Below are positions 19,439 to 28,156 of a DNA stretch of 60,916 bases, in pieces; position 1 is the first letter of the stretch, and each line of letters starts with the position of its first letter. Under the pieces are notes generated by a model. That model was not told the origin of the DNA. It saw only the letters and a list, made by a program, of their open reading frames with translations, and ran no database searches. A program made the translations under genes and the position numbers. Origin of the DNA: Rhodospirillales bacterium (GTDB lineage: Bacteria > Pseudomonadota > Alphaproteobacteria > Rhodospirillales > Casp-alpha2); contig JABJGO010000087.1 in NCBI GenBank assembly GCA_018662225.1, positions 1 to 60,916 of the forward strand, given 5' to 3'.

Positions 19439-21529
19439 ATGTCTCGTGACCCGCGCTACGATGTTTTGTTTGAGCCTGTAAAAATTGGTCCGGTCACGGC
19501 AAAAAACCGTTTCTATCAAGCCCCCCATTGTAACGGCATGGGCCGCACGTTCCCGTCCAGCATGGCAGCTATGCGGGGCGTCAAAGCCGAAGGCGGCTGG
19601 GCCGTGGTCTCCACCGAACAAATCGACATCCACCCCACGGCCGATATTACGCCGGCCACGGAAGGCCGGTTGTGGTCTGATGAGGACATTCCTTATCTGG
19701 CCCGTATGTGTGATGCGGTCCACGAACACGGCTCACTTGCCCTGATCGAACCCGTGCACAATGGCAAATGGGCGTCCAATCTGTATAGCCGTGAAGTCCC
19801 CTTGTTCCCCAGCCACATGCCATCAGGCGATAACAATATCCCGGTGCAGTGCCGGGCTATGGACAAGGCCGATATCAAGGCCTACCGGCGTTGGCACCTG
19901 GACGCGGTCAAGCGAGCCAAGAAAGCGGGCTTTGATATCATCTGCTGTTACGCCGGTCATAATTTATCGCTGTCCGGTATGTTCATGCTACCGCGTTATA
20001 ATTTCCGAACTGATGAGTACGGCGGCAGTCTTGAAAACCGCGTGCGCCTGTTCCGCGAAATCATCGAAGAAACCAAAGATGCCGTGGGTGATACCATGGG
20101 CGTTTCTGTGCGCTTTGCCGTGGATGAGTTACGCGGTGCCGAGGGGCTGGAGTGCCATAAGGAAGGCCGCGAGATCGTTGAAATGCTGGCCGAGTTGCCC
20201 GATCTGTGGGACGTGAACGTGGCCGAATGGCATAACGACAGTATTACCAGTCGCTTTTCGGAAGAAGGCCATCAGGAACCGTTTATTGATTTCGTGAAAA
20301 AAGTCACCACCAAGCCGGTGGTTGCCGTGGGCCGCTATACGTCGCCCGATCGTATGGTGTCCAACATCAACAAGGGCGTCATGGATATGATTGGCGCGGC
20401 GCGCCCCTCAATCGCTGATCCGTTCCTGCCCAAGAAGATCGAGGAAGGCCGTATCGAAGACATTCGCGAATGCATCGGCTGTAACATCTGTGTCGCCTGG
20501 GACATGATGAAAGCCCCCATGCGCTGCACCCAGAACCCCACCAAGGGTGAAGAATGGCGCAAAGGCTGGCACCCGGAACGTATTGATCCCAAAAAAGACG
20601 ATGGCACGGTGCTGATCGTGGGCGCTGGCCCATCCGGGCTGGAAGCGGCACTGGCCACCGGACGTCGTGGCCATGATGTGATCCTGGCCGAAGCCAGCGA
20701 CGAGTTGGGCGGTCGTGTCACCCGCGAAAGCAAGTTGCCGGGCCTGAACGCGTGGGCGCGGGTGCGCGATTACCGCACCTATCAGATATCACAAATGGCC
20801 AATGTTGAGGTCTACAAAGAAAGTGAACTAACCACGGAACAGGTGTTGGAATTCGGGGCCAGGCATGTGGCTATTGCCACCGGCTCCCGGTGGCGACGCG
20901 ATGGATATGGTCGCAATCACCAGTTCCCCATTCCGGGCACGGATGGCGCAAACGTCTTTACCCCTGATGACGTCATGGATGGCACCAATTCCATAGTTTC
21001 TTTAGGTGGCACGGTCATTGTTTACGATGACGACCATTATTATATGGCGTCTGTGATGGCCGAGCAACTGGTGGCGGACGGCTGTAGGGTCATATACGTG
21101 ACGCCTGAATCTGTAGCGGCGGCGTGGACCAGTTTAACCATGGAACAAGTCCGCATTCAGGCGCAACTGCTGGAACAGGGCGTTGAAATTATCGCCAGTC
21201 ATCTGTTGCGGGAAATCACAACCGATAGCGTGACACTGGAATGTGGTTTTTCCGGTGTAACCAAAAAGGTATCCGCGGCTGCTCTGGTCATGGTTGTTGC
21301 TCGTTTGCCCGTAGACGATCTGTATCAGGACCTTGCGTCGGACCCGGACCGGTTGGCCGCGGCGGGGATCGAGACCCTGAAACGTATCGGTGACTGCCAC
21401 GGCCCGGCCACTATCGCGGCGGCTGTCTACGAAGGCCACCGGTTCGCTCGGGAACTGGGCGAAGAGGTGGACGAGATTCCGTTCAGGCGGGAGTTAACGG
21501 GACTAGCGGATGGGTTTAAGCTGCCTTAA
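19439..21529 (+). CDS. Dimethylamine/trimethylamine dehydrogenase-like iron–sulfur flavoprotein
   Basis: 696 residues. An Old Yellow Enzyme-type FMN barrel (about 1–335) is followed by a 4Fe-4S site at Cys345, Cys348, Cys351 (CIGCNIC) and Cys363, then a two-dinucleotide-fold ADP/FAD domain starting VLIVGAGPSGLEAA. Cys31 in YQAPHCNGMG matches the cysteine that holds FMN covalently in trimethylamine dehydrogenase, which separates it from ordinary 2,4-dienoyl-CoA reductases. The trimethylamine-binding Tyr60 position is Gln61 here, as I recall for dimethylamine dehydrogenase; the Trp in VAEWHNDS is kept. Expected reaction: oxidative demethylation of a small methylated amine, passing electrons to an electron-transfer flavoprotein, which is not encoded nearby. 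Other amine or betaine substrates remain possible. Confidence 0.85.
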   Translation: MSRDPRYDVLFEPVKIGPVTAKNRFYQAPHCNGMGRTFPSSMAAMRGVKAEGGWAVVSTEQIDIHPTADITPATEGRLWSDEDIPYLARMCDAVHEHGSLALIEPVHNGKWASNLYSREVPLFPSHMPSGDNNIPVQCRAMDKADIKAYRRWHLDAVKRAKKAGFDIICCYAGHNLSLSGMFMLPRYNFRTDEYGGSLENRVRLFREIIEETKDAVGDTMGVSVRFAVDELRGAEGLECHKEGREIVEMLAELPDLWDVNVAEWHNDSITSRFSEEGHQEPFIDFVKKVTTKPVVAVGRYTSPDRMVSNINKGVMDMIGAARPSIADPFLPKKIEEGRIEDIRECIGCNICVAWDMMKAPMRCTQNPTKGEEWRKGWHPERIDPKKDDGTVLIVGAGPSGLEAALATGRRGHDVILAEASDELGGRVTRESKLPGLNAWARVRDYRTYQISQMANVEVYKESELTTEQVLEFGARHVAIATGSRWRRDGYGRNHQFPIPGTDGANVFTPDDVMDGTNSIVSLGGTVIVYDDDHYYMASVMAEQLVADGCRVIYVTPESVAAAWTSLTMEQVRIQAQLLEQGVEIIASHLLREITTDSVTLECGFSGVTKKVSAAALVMVVARLPVDDLYQDLASDPDRLAAAGIETLKRIGDCHGPATIAAAVYEGHRFARELGEEVDEIPFRRELTGLADGFKLP

Positions 21530-21582
21530 GACCCGAGGCATATATTGCCGGGATGGTGGTTATTCATAAAAAGTAAGATTGA

Positions 21583-21645
21583 ACCACAGAGAAGTTGAAA
21601 TCATCTGCTGGAATAAGCTCCTCTGTGTCTCGTCTTCTCTGTGGT
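21583..21645. repeat. Inverted repeat ACCACAGAGAAG…CTTCTCTGTGGT
   Basis: Perfect 12-base arms at 21583–21594 and 21634–21645 enclose 39 bases that include a further CTCTGTGTCTCG. ACCACAGAG/CTCTGTGGT repeats of this look occur between genes in many bacterial genomes. It lies 54 bases after the flavoprotein stop and could act as a terminator or be a mobile-type intergenic repeat. Confidence 0.55.
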
Positions 21646-22153
21646 GAATAAACAGGTTGATTAGAAATTATTCTCACATGGATTACGTGCTTTCTAAAAG
21701 TCTTGACATTTTCTCAAAAATATGTCTACATTCCTATTATATGATAATTGATGCGCCACACCAATTATTGTCGCGGAAGGAATTACACGCGTTCAACACG
21801 CGCTAAAAAGCTCCACGCGTTACAAAAATAGCCAAATGTCTACAGTGTTATGGAAAATGAAAGGCCCTAAGTCTTTGATATTACAAGAAATGTAGACTTG
21901 GACGCTTCGAAAATGTGATCAAACGTAGTCGAATGTCTACAGCACACCAATTTTATCCTTTATTTTCAACACCTTAAAAATGTTACGCCTTTGCCACTTC
22001 AAACCGCCCCATTAATCCCGGCACAAATACCGTCACCGCCGTAATCTGTATTGCGGCGATGCCTTTCGCGACCTATGATGCCGCGCTTTTTATGGCTTGG
22101 GGCTTCGCCTTGGGTCCCTTCCGTTTCCGCTGATTATCAGGACCTGAATCATC
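21646..22153. other. AT-rich intergenic region with repeated ATGTCTACA motif
   Basis: No gene is visible in this 508-base stretch upstream of ppiD. The first 330 bases are clearly AT-richer than the neighbours. They carry ATGTCTACA at 21722–21730, 21836–21844 and 21933–21941, plus a near-match in the opposite orientation (TGTAGAC, 21891–21897). Three nearly identical nonamers in 220 bases suggest binding sites for an unknown regulator or a remnant of foreign DNA. The ppiD promoter should lie in the final part. Confidence 0.5.
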
Positions 22154-24043
22154 ATGCTAGACGCCATCCGCAAACGCACCGGATCAATCGTTGTTAAACT
22201 ACTGCTCGGCCTGCTCGTTCTGAGTTTCGGGGCGTGGGGTATTGGTGATTATCTGAATGGCAATGTTGGCGGCTCAGCGGTTGCTACCGTGGGCGAACGG
22301 GAAATCCCGGCACAAGTGGTGTCGCGGGAATTACAACGTGAAGTGAACCGCTTGCGCCAGTATCTGGGCGATGCGGCGACCATGGAAACGGTGCGATCTT
22401 TTGGTTTGGATCAGCAGGTCATAGGGCGGTTGGTACAGGCGCAGCTATACTCGCTGGCCGCGCAGTCTCATGGCCTGGTGGTCAGCGACGCCGACGTGCG
22501 CGCGCAAATACAGGGCATGCAGGCCTTCAAAGGTATCACCGGCAGTTTTGATCGCGACGTATTTCGCCAGACCATTGCCAATGCCGGGTATTCGGAAAAC
22601 GGCTTTGTTGAGCTGATCCGTGATGAAACCAAACAACAGCACGTGCTGGGCAGCCTGCAATCAGGTGTGGCAGCACCGTCGGTATTGGTTGAGCAGATTT
22701 ACGCGTATCGCAACGAGGTGCGCGACGCCCAGTTCACGACCATTCTGGATGCCGGTTTCGACGTGGCAACACCAGATGATGCCGCCATTGCCGCCTATCA
22801 TCAGGACCAGCAATCCAAGTTCATGGCACCAGCATACCGCGATGTGACGTTTATTCATCTGCGCGCCGAAGACCTGATCGACGGTATTGATGTGAGCGAT
22901 GAAGACCTGGAAGACGCCTATGGTGCACGCGAAGCCGAGTTTGTGACGCAGGCCCGCCGTAACGTGGAACAGGCTATTTTCGATACCGAAGAACACGCCA
23001 ATACGGCCATGGCCATGATGAATGGTGGTCAGGCATTTGCCCAGGTCGCATTGGCGTTGACCGGGGCTGATGCCGGTACGCTGTCTTTGGGTTGGGTGAC
23101 GCCCGATCAATTGCTGGGCGAAGATGCAGCCGAAGCTGTGTTCTCAACAGCGCCCGGCAATCTGGCCGGACCAGTTAAATCCATGTTGGGCTGGCACGTA
23201 TTTAATGTGGTCGATGGTGTTGAGGAAACAGTCAAGTCACTGGCCGACGTCGCCGACACCCTGCGTCATGATGTGGCTTTGGACCGCGCGCTGGATGATC
23301 TGTTTGGTATGGCTAACCAGGTGGAAGATTTGCTGGCGTCCGGTAATACGCTGGAAGAAGTCGGCGCCACATTGGACCTAGCTGTGACCACCGTGATGGC
23401 ACTGGATCAATCCGGTAGCGACTCAAGCGGTGCCATGCTTGATAACCTGCCTGGCCAAGGGTTTCTGGAAACCGTTTTTGCGACCGAAGAAGGCCAGGAA
23501 TCACCTTTGGTGGAAAGTGGTAACGATGCCTATTTCATCACCCGCGTGAACGGTGTGACGGACCCTGCCCTGCGGCCCCTTGATACCGTTCGCAGCGATG
23601 TGATCGAAGCCATGGTGGCCGACGCGCAGGATGCCATGGCCAAAGAAGCCGCTAATGCCATTGCCGACGATCTGAATTCCAGTGCTGACCTGCTATCCTT
23701 GGCCGCCGATTATGGTGGTGATTTGGTCAATGGTGAAGGTTTCAAGCGTGATGGCTCAAACTTGCCTCAGAATATTCCACCACAGATCGCCGAGGCCTTG
23801 TTTGGTAAAAACGTAGGCGATGGTGCCGTTGTGCGCCGGGGGGATGGCTATGTGGTTGGTCACCTGAAATCAATATCCGGAGCAGCGATCAATCACAGCG
23901 ATCCGGCCTTTGCTACGTTGCGGGATGAACTGGCGCAAAAATTGCGGGGTGATATCGTTGATCAATTGTCCGTCGCGCTGGAAATACGGCATCCAGTATC
24001 GGTAAACCAGAGTGCCTTGACTCAAATTCAGGGTAGCTTTTAA
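22154..24043 (+). CDS. ppiD: Periplasmic folding factor PpiD-like (SurA-type N-domain, parvulin)
   Basis: 629 residues. A membrane anchor at about 12–34 (VKLLLGLLVLSFGAWGIGDY) is followed by a SurA-like chaperone region (REIPAQVVSRELQREVNRLR onwards) and a parvulin-type peptidyl-prolyl isomerase region at about 255–365. The length fits PpiD/SurA_N-3 proteins, which help outer-membrane and exported proteins fold at the periplasmic face. The catalytic parvulin motif is weakly conserved, as in E. coli PpiD. It is followed 12 bases later by trpE, an arrangement seen across this class (tpiA–ppiD–trpE). Confidence 0.88.
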   Translation: MLDAIRKRTGSIVVKLLLGLLVLSFGAWGIGDYLNGNVGGSAVATVGEREIPAQVVSRELQREVNRLRQYLGDAATMETVRSFGLDQQVIGRLVQAQLYSLAAQSHGLVVSDADVRAQIQGMQAFKGITGSFDRDVFRQTIANAGYSENGFVELIRDETKQQHVLGSLQSGVAAPSVLVEQIYAYRNEVRDAQFTTILDAGFDVATPDDAAIAAYHQDQQSKFMAPAYRDVTFIHLRAEDLIDGIDVSDEDLEDAYGAREAEFVTQARRNVEQAIFDTEEHANTAMAMMNGGQAFAQVALALTGADAGTLSLGWVTPDQLLGEDAAEAVFSTAPGNLAGPVKSMLGWHVFNVVDGVEETVKSLADVADTLRHDVALDRALDDLFGMANQVEDLLASGNTLEEVGATLDLAVTTVMALDQSGSDSSGAMLDNLPGQGFLETVFATEEGQESPLVESGNDAYFITRVNGVTDPALRPLDTVRSDVIEAMVADAQDAMAKEAANAIADDLNSSADLLSLAADYGGDLVNGEGFKRDGSNLPQNIPPQIAEALFGKNVGDGAVVRRGDGYVVGHLKSISGAAINHSDPAFATLRDELAQKLRGDIVDQLSVALEIRHPVSVNQSALTQIQGSF

Positions 24044-24055
24044 CGGTACAGAGAT

Positions 24056-25609
24056 ATGAGTATTTCCTGCACCCCAGCGTTCGATCAGTTTCGCGAAGCC
24101 TATGATGCGGGAAAACCGCAGGTCGTGTGGTCGCAATTGGTCGCTGATCTGGAGACGCCTGTTTCAGCCATGATGAAACTGGCCGGGAATGAGCCCAATA
24201 GCTTTCTGTTGGAATCTGTAACGGGCGGCGCCATTCGGGGGCGGTATTCGTTTATCGGCCTGCGCCCTGATCTGATCTGGCGATGTTCCGGCAATTTGGC
24301 CGAGATCAATCGCAATGCGCTTGAAGATGCGGATACATTTGCGCCCTGCCCCGTTTCAGGTGCATCCGGTACGCTGGACTCGTTGCGGGCCGTACTGGCG
24401 GAAAGCCGTATTGATTTACCTGATGACATGCCACCCATGGCCGCCGGTCTGGTTGGCTATATGGGCTACGACACGGTGCGTCTGGTGGAAAGTATCCCCG
24501 ATGACAATCCTGATACGCTGGGCGTGCCCGATGGTTTGTTTGTGCGCCCGACGATCATGGCCGTGTTCGATAATATCAAAGACACCATCACCGTGATTAC
24601 CCCCCTCTGGGGGGGCGACAATGCCGTCGATGCGGAAACAGCCTACAGGAACGCCGTATCCAGACTGTCGGATGCGGTGGATGCGCTGAACGGTAACATT
24701 GAAGGCCAAGTCCACAATACAGACGGGATCGTGCCGGAATTGCCGGAACCCACGTCCAATATTGGTCAGGCGGGTTATCATGCCATGGTGGAAAAGGCCA
24801 AAGAGTACATTCTGGCTGGTGACATCTTTCAGGTGGTGCCGTCTCAACGGTTTGAGTTCCAGTTCGATTTGCCACCATTCTCGCTTTATCGCTCGTTACG
24901 CCGGTTGAACCCGTCGCCGTTTCTGTTTTTTCTGAATTTCGGCAAATTTGCCGTAGTGGGGTCCAGCCCGGAAATTCTGGTGCGCGTGCGTGACGGTGTG
25001 GTGACCATCCGTCCCATCGCGGGCACCCGCCCGCGCGGCAAGACACCGGCCGAGGATAAAGCGCTGGCCGAAGATCTATTGAGTGATCCCAAAGAACTGT
25101 CCGAGCACCTCATGTTGTTGGATTTAGGTCGCAATGATGTGGGGCGCGTATCTGAGGTCGGCAGCGTCACAGTGACCGAGCGGAATATTATCGAATACTA
25201 TTCTCACGTGATGCATATTGTCTCCAACGTGGAGGGCCGGTTACGTGATGGTTGTGACGCTATTGATGCCCTGTTGGCCGGGTTCCCGGCAGGCACGGTT
25301 TCAGGTGCACCCAAAGTCCGGGCCATGGAAATTATCGACGAGATGGAACCTGACCGGCGCGGTATATACGGCGGTTGTATCGGGTATTTTGGTGCTGATG
25401 GCGAGATGGATACCTGTATCGCGCTCCGCACCGCCGTCATCAAGGACAAGACCATGTACGTGCAAGCCGGTGGCGGCGTTGTGGTTGATAGTGATCCTGA
25501 GTTTGAATTCCAGGAAAGCTGTAACAAGGCCAAGGCCCTCAGGCGTGCAGCCGAGGAAGCCGTGCGGTTTCAGCGCTCAAATGCGCAAAACGTTATTGGC
25601 CCGAAGTAA
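24056..25609 (+). CDS. trpE: Anthranilate synthase component I
   Basis: 517 residues; converts chorismate to anthranilate using ammonia from TrpG, the first committed step of tryptophan synthesis. The feedback-site motif LLES and the domain core are present: KAKEYILAGDIFQVVPSQRF, PSPFLFFLNFG, PIAGTRPRGKTPAEDKALAEDL and GCIGYFGADGEMDTCIALRT. It is not fused to trpG, which lies 2 kb further on beyond two minus-strand genes. The last 17 bases overlap the 3' end of the convergent deacetylase gene. Confidence 0.97.
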   Translation: MSISCTPAFDQFREAYDAGKPQVVWSQLVADLETPVSAMMKLAGNEPNSFLLESVTGGAIRGRYSFIGLRPDLIWRCSGNLAEINRNALEDADTFAPCPVSGASGTLDSLRAVLAESRIDLPDDMPPMAAGLVGYMGYDTVRLVESIPDDNPDTLGVPDGLFVRPTIMAVFDNIKDTITVITPLWGGDNAVDAETAYRNAVSRLSDAVDALNGNIEGQVHNTDGIVPELPEPTSNIGQAGYHAMVEKAKEYILAGDIFQVVPSQRFEFQFDLPPFSLYRSLRRLNPSPFLFFLNFGKFAVVGSSPEILVRVRDGVVTIRPIAGTRPRGKTPAEDKALAEDLLSDPKELSEHLMLLDLGRNDVGRVSEVGSVTVTERNIIEYYSHVMHIVSNVEGRLRDGCDAIDALLAGFPAGTVSGAPKVRAMEIIDEMEPDRRGIYGGCIGYFGADGEMDTCIALRTAVIKDKTMYVQAGGGVVVDSDPEFEFQESCNKAKALRRAAEEAVRFQRSNAQNVIGPK

Positions 25610-26852
25610 CCAGATTACGGCCGGAAGTAGGTTTCCAGTTGTGCCGAACAATGGCGCTCATGGGGGCCAGCACGAAGCCTTTACCCTCTAGCGTAGGCAG
25701 CCATTCTGAAATCATTTTCAAGGTGGCATCCCGTGGGTGTCCAATGGCAATAACCGATCCATTTTTACGGGCGAGTCTTTCGGTTTCCATCAATTGATTA
25801 CGAATGTTGGCTTCCTCAACCACGTGGTCCAGAAAGACGTTTCGGGTTGCGTATGGTACGTCGAATTCATGGGCGGCCTCGGTGGCGACGGAGCCTCCCG
25901 AAGTGCGCGAATCAAGGAACAACAGTCCCCGTGATTTGATTTCGGCCAACACCACCCGCATGCCATTCAGATCACCAGTAAAGCGGCTGCCCATATGATT
26001 GTTGATGCCCACATAGCCGTCGAACTGATCCATTCCCCATCGTAGACGTCTGAGAATCTCTCCGGCACCGTCACCGGTGCGCAGGACTTCCGGGCCGGGG
26101 TCCACGGTGTCGCTTTCCGGTTGCATGGGAACGTGCAACATCAGCTCGTGACCAAAGGCGGCAGCACGGGATGTTTGTGCGCGTAAATCCCTGGCATAGG
26201 TCAGATATGACAGGGTCAATGGGCCCGGCAGGGCGGCCATCAATCCGGATCGTCGGATATCGACGCCCATATCATCGATAACAATAGCGATCATCGGCTT
26301 GTCTGCAATCGTGCTCAGATCAAATGAAATGGCGTTCTGCTGCCACAGTGCTGGTTCGGCTGTCGCCGCTGCAACGACAACGACTTCATTCGGTGTATTC
26401 GGTGGGGCATTCGGTGGTGTTTCGGGGGCATCAATCTTGAACGGCTCGGGGATGAGTTCTTCCGGCACAACCACGCGTGGTCCGGTGGCATCAGGATAGA
26501 TCACCGGTGCGTGTTCAATCGTATCAACCGGTAAGGCTTCTTCATAGGCCCGGACTTCATTGACGATGTCATTACCGGGTTCCGGCAATACCGCTCCCTC
26601 AGGCTCAGAAACAGTTTCTATTGCTGGTTCAGGTACGCGATCTTTCACGTCGTACATGGTCATCATGGAAAAAGCCACGGATACCAGTGCCACAGCTCCC
26701 AACCCAAAAAGCACTCGGTTCCGCCACCATCCGGGGATAATTATACCCAAGGGATGTTCGCGCGCCAGACGCGCCTTTTTTACGTCGGGTTTTACCGCCG
26801 CTTCCTGATTGTCATTGGGTGGCTGGTTTGTCACGAAACTGCCTGCGCACAT
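25593..26852 (-). CDS. Divergent polysaccharide deacetylase family protein (YibQ/DUF610)
   Basis: 419 residues. A short cytoplasmic start, one membrane helix at about 46–67 and a proline-rich linker (EPFKIDAPETPPNAPPNTPN) lead to a C-terminal polysaccharide-deacetylase-fold domain from about residue 185, with IAIVIDDMGVDIRRS, ELMLHVPMQPES, GINNHMGSRFTGD and LFLDSRTS. This is the divergent YibQ family, thought to act on the envelope but without a proven substrate. In alphaproteobacteria it is often near a C-terminal protease and a Nudix gene; here it converges on trpE and overlaps it by 17 bases. A GTG six codons after the ATG is an alternative start. Confidence 0.85.
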   Translation of the reverse strand: MCAGSFVTNQPPNDNQEAAVKPDVKKARLAREHPLGIIIPGWWRNRVLFGLGAVALVSVAFSMMTMYDVKDRVPEPAIETVSEPEGAVLPEPGNDIVNEVRAYEEALPVDTIEHAPVIYPDATGPRVVVPEELIPEPFKIDAPETPPNAPPNTPNEVVVVAAATAEPALWQQNAISFDLSTIADKPMIAIVIDDMGVDIRRSGLMAALPGPLTLSYLTYARDLRAQTSRAAAFGHELMLHVPMQPESDTVDPGPEVLRTGDGAGEILRRLRWGMDQFDGYVGINNHMGSRFTGDLNGMRVVLAEIKSRGLLFLDSRTSGGSVATEAAHEFDVPYATRNVFLDHVVEEANIRNQLMETERLARKNGSVIAIGHPRDATLKMISEWLPTLEGKGFVLAPMSAIVRHNWKPTSGRNLVTSGQ

Positions 26853-26907
26853 TATGAGAGTCTGTGACTGTGTTGTTACCCCTCGCCCTTCGGATGTTCA
26901 AGCGTTG

Positions 26908-27297
26908 TTAGCTTTGTTCCAGGCCTTTCAGAATAGGGCATTCCGGCCGGTCATCGCCATGACAGTTCTCGCTCAAATTTGCCAGCACATCGCGCACGGA
27001 CTGTAATTCAGAGATACGGTCTTCGATCTGGGCAATATGATCGGTGGCCAGTTTTTTCACATCTGCACTGGCCCGGTTACGGTCTTGCCACAGGGCCACA
27101 AGGCTTTCCACATCCTTAATGGCAAACCCTAAATTGCGGGCGCGCTGTATGAACTGCAACGTGGACACATCGTTTTCGGCATAGTCGCGGTAGCCGTTTG
27201 CCAGACGGTTGGCCGGCGGTATCAGGCTGATGCTCTCGTAGTATCGAATGGCCTTGGCTGAAATGCTGGACCGTTTTGATGCTTGGCTGATGTTCAT
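26908..27297 (-). CDS. cueR: CueR-type copper-responsive MerR regulator
   Basis: 129 residues. A MerR helix-turn-helix (MNISQASKRSSISAKAIRYY) and winged region are followed by a dimerisation helix and a metal-binding loop. Cys112 and Cys120 (NCHGDDRPECPIL) are at exactly the positions used by E. coli CueR for linear Cu(I) binding, and Ser77 is present where sensors of divalent ions have Cys. These features fit a Cu(I)/Ag(I)/Au(I) sensor. AGGAG precedes the ATG. Usual CueR partners, a copper ATPase or chaperone, are not adjacent; the upstream divergent gene is trpG. Confidence 0.9.
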   Translation of the reverse strand: MNISQASKRSSISAKAIRYYESISLIPPANRLANGYRDYAENDVSTLQFIQRARNLGFAIKDVESLVALWQDRNRASADVKKLATDHIAQIEDRISELQSVRDVLANLSENCHGDDRPECPILKGLEQS

Positions 27298-27400
27298 AGC
27301 ACGCTCCTATTGATCAGGCTTCCGTAACTTAATTCGAACCGAATTGGCCAAATCGAGGACTTCGGGGGTGTTCGATTGATGATTTGAAACGACGTTCATG

Positions 27401-27432
27401 TCAACCTTCTAGTATACAGTAATGTTTGTACT
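27401..27432 (+). promoter_or_regulatory. Candidate CueR-type operator/promoter
   Basis: The imperfect dyad ACCTTCTAGTATACAGTAATGT (27404–27425) is centred on GTATAC. It sits between a -35-like TCAACC (27401–27406) and a -10-like TGTACT (27427–27432) with a 20-base spacer, the long spacing MerR regulators act on. A second TTGACCTTCC lies on the opposite strand just downstream (27441–27450). The site lies about 100 bases upstream of cueR. On the plus strand the next gene is trpG. Confidence 0.35.
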
Positions 27433-27571
27433 ATAGGCTTTGGAAGGTCAAGGGGAATATGGTCTCAGCATACTTGACGGCTTCGCTGTGTGGCGGCATT
27501 GTGTGGCCTCTCAGACGCGTGTATCAGAATTGTTTTTTTGTAACATTAAAAAGACATTGCAAGTAGTTGAA

Positions 27572-28156
27572 ATGATTTTATTAATTGATAATTACGATAG
27601 CTTTACCTACAACCTGTGGCACTACCTGGGTGAGGTGGGTGCGAGCGTAGAAGTGCGCCGCAATGACGCTTTGAACGCTGATGAAGCGATCGCGTTAAAC
27701 CCACAAGGTATTGTCATTTCCCCTGGCCCCTGTGATCCGGATCAGGCTGGTATCTGTCTGGAACTGGTCGAAAAGGCTGCTGGAAAGATTCCATTGTTTG
27801 GTGTTTGCCTTGGCCATCAGGCCATTGGCCAGGCCTTTGGCGGCAAGATTGTTCGCGCACCTGCTTGTATGCACGGCAAAACCAGCACCATATCGCACAC
27901 TGGCACCGGTGTTTTTGCCGGTATTCCGGATGATTTTACAGCAACCCGCTACCATTCACTGACCATCGAGCCCGACAGCATGCCGGATTGCCTCGACGTG
28001 ACCGCGCGTAGCGAAGACGGCGTGATTCAGGGCATCGCCCACAAAGAACTGCCCATTTATGGCGTGCAGTTTCACCCGGAAAGCATCGTCTCTGAACATG
28101 GTCATGCCATTCTGAGAAACTTCATCAACATGACCAGCGAAAGAGCCGCAGCATGA
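27572..28156 (+). CDS. trpG: Anthranilate synthase component II (glutamine amidotransferase)
   Basis: 194 residues from ATG 27572, since the family begins [15 protein letters not shown]; the frame to 27440 has no similarity. It hydrolyses glutamine to feed ammonia to TrpE. The catalytic Cys is in [16 protein letters not shown], and the His/Glu are in [13 protein letters not shown]. It begins the run trpG–trpD–trpC–moaC–moeA; the ATG of trpD overlaps its stop by four bases. Confidence 0.97.
   Translation: MILLIDNYDSFTYNLWHYLGEVGASVEVRRNDALNADEAIALNPQGIVISPGPCDPDQAGICLELVEKAAGKIPLFGVCLGHQAIGQAFGGKIVRAPACMHGKTSTISHTGTGVFAGIPDDFTATRYHSLTIEPDSMPDCLDVTARSEDGVIQGIAHKELPIYGVQFHPESIVSEHGHAILRNFINMTSERAAA

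Noticed and set aside
21530-22153. Possible CRISPR array in the AT-rich gap
   Set aside because: The ATGTCTACA repeats are only nine bases and irregularly spaced (114 and 97 bases), and no cas genes are near.
27440-27571. 44-codon N-terminal extension of trpG, or leader peptide controlled by the CueR-like site
   Set aside because: The sequence has no similarity to the TrpG family, the true start [11 protein letters not shown] is clear, and no tandem Trp codons suggest an attenuator.
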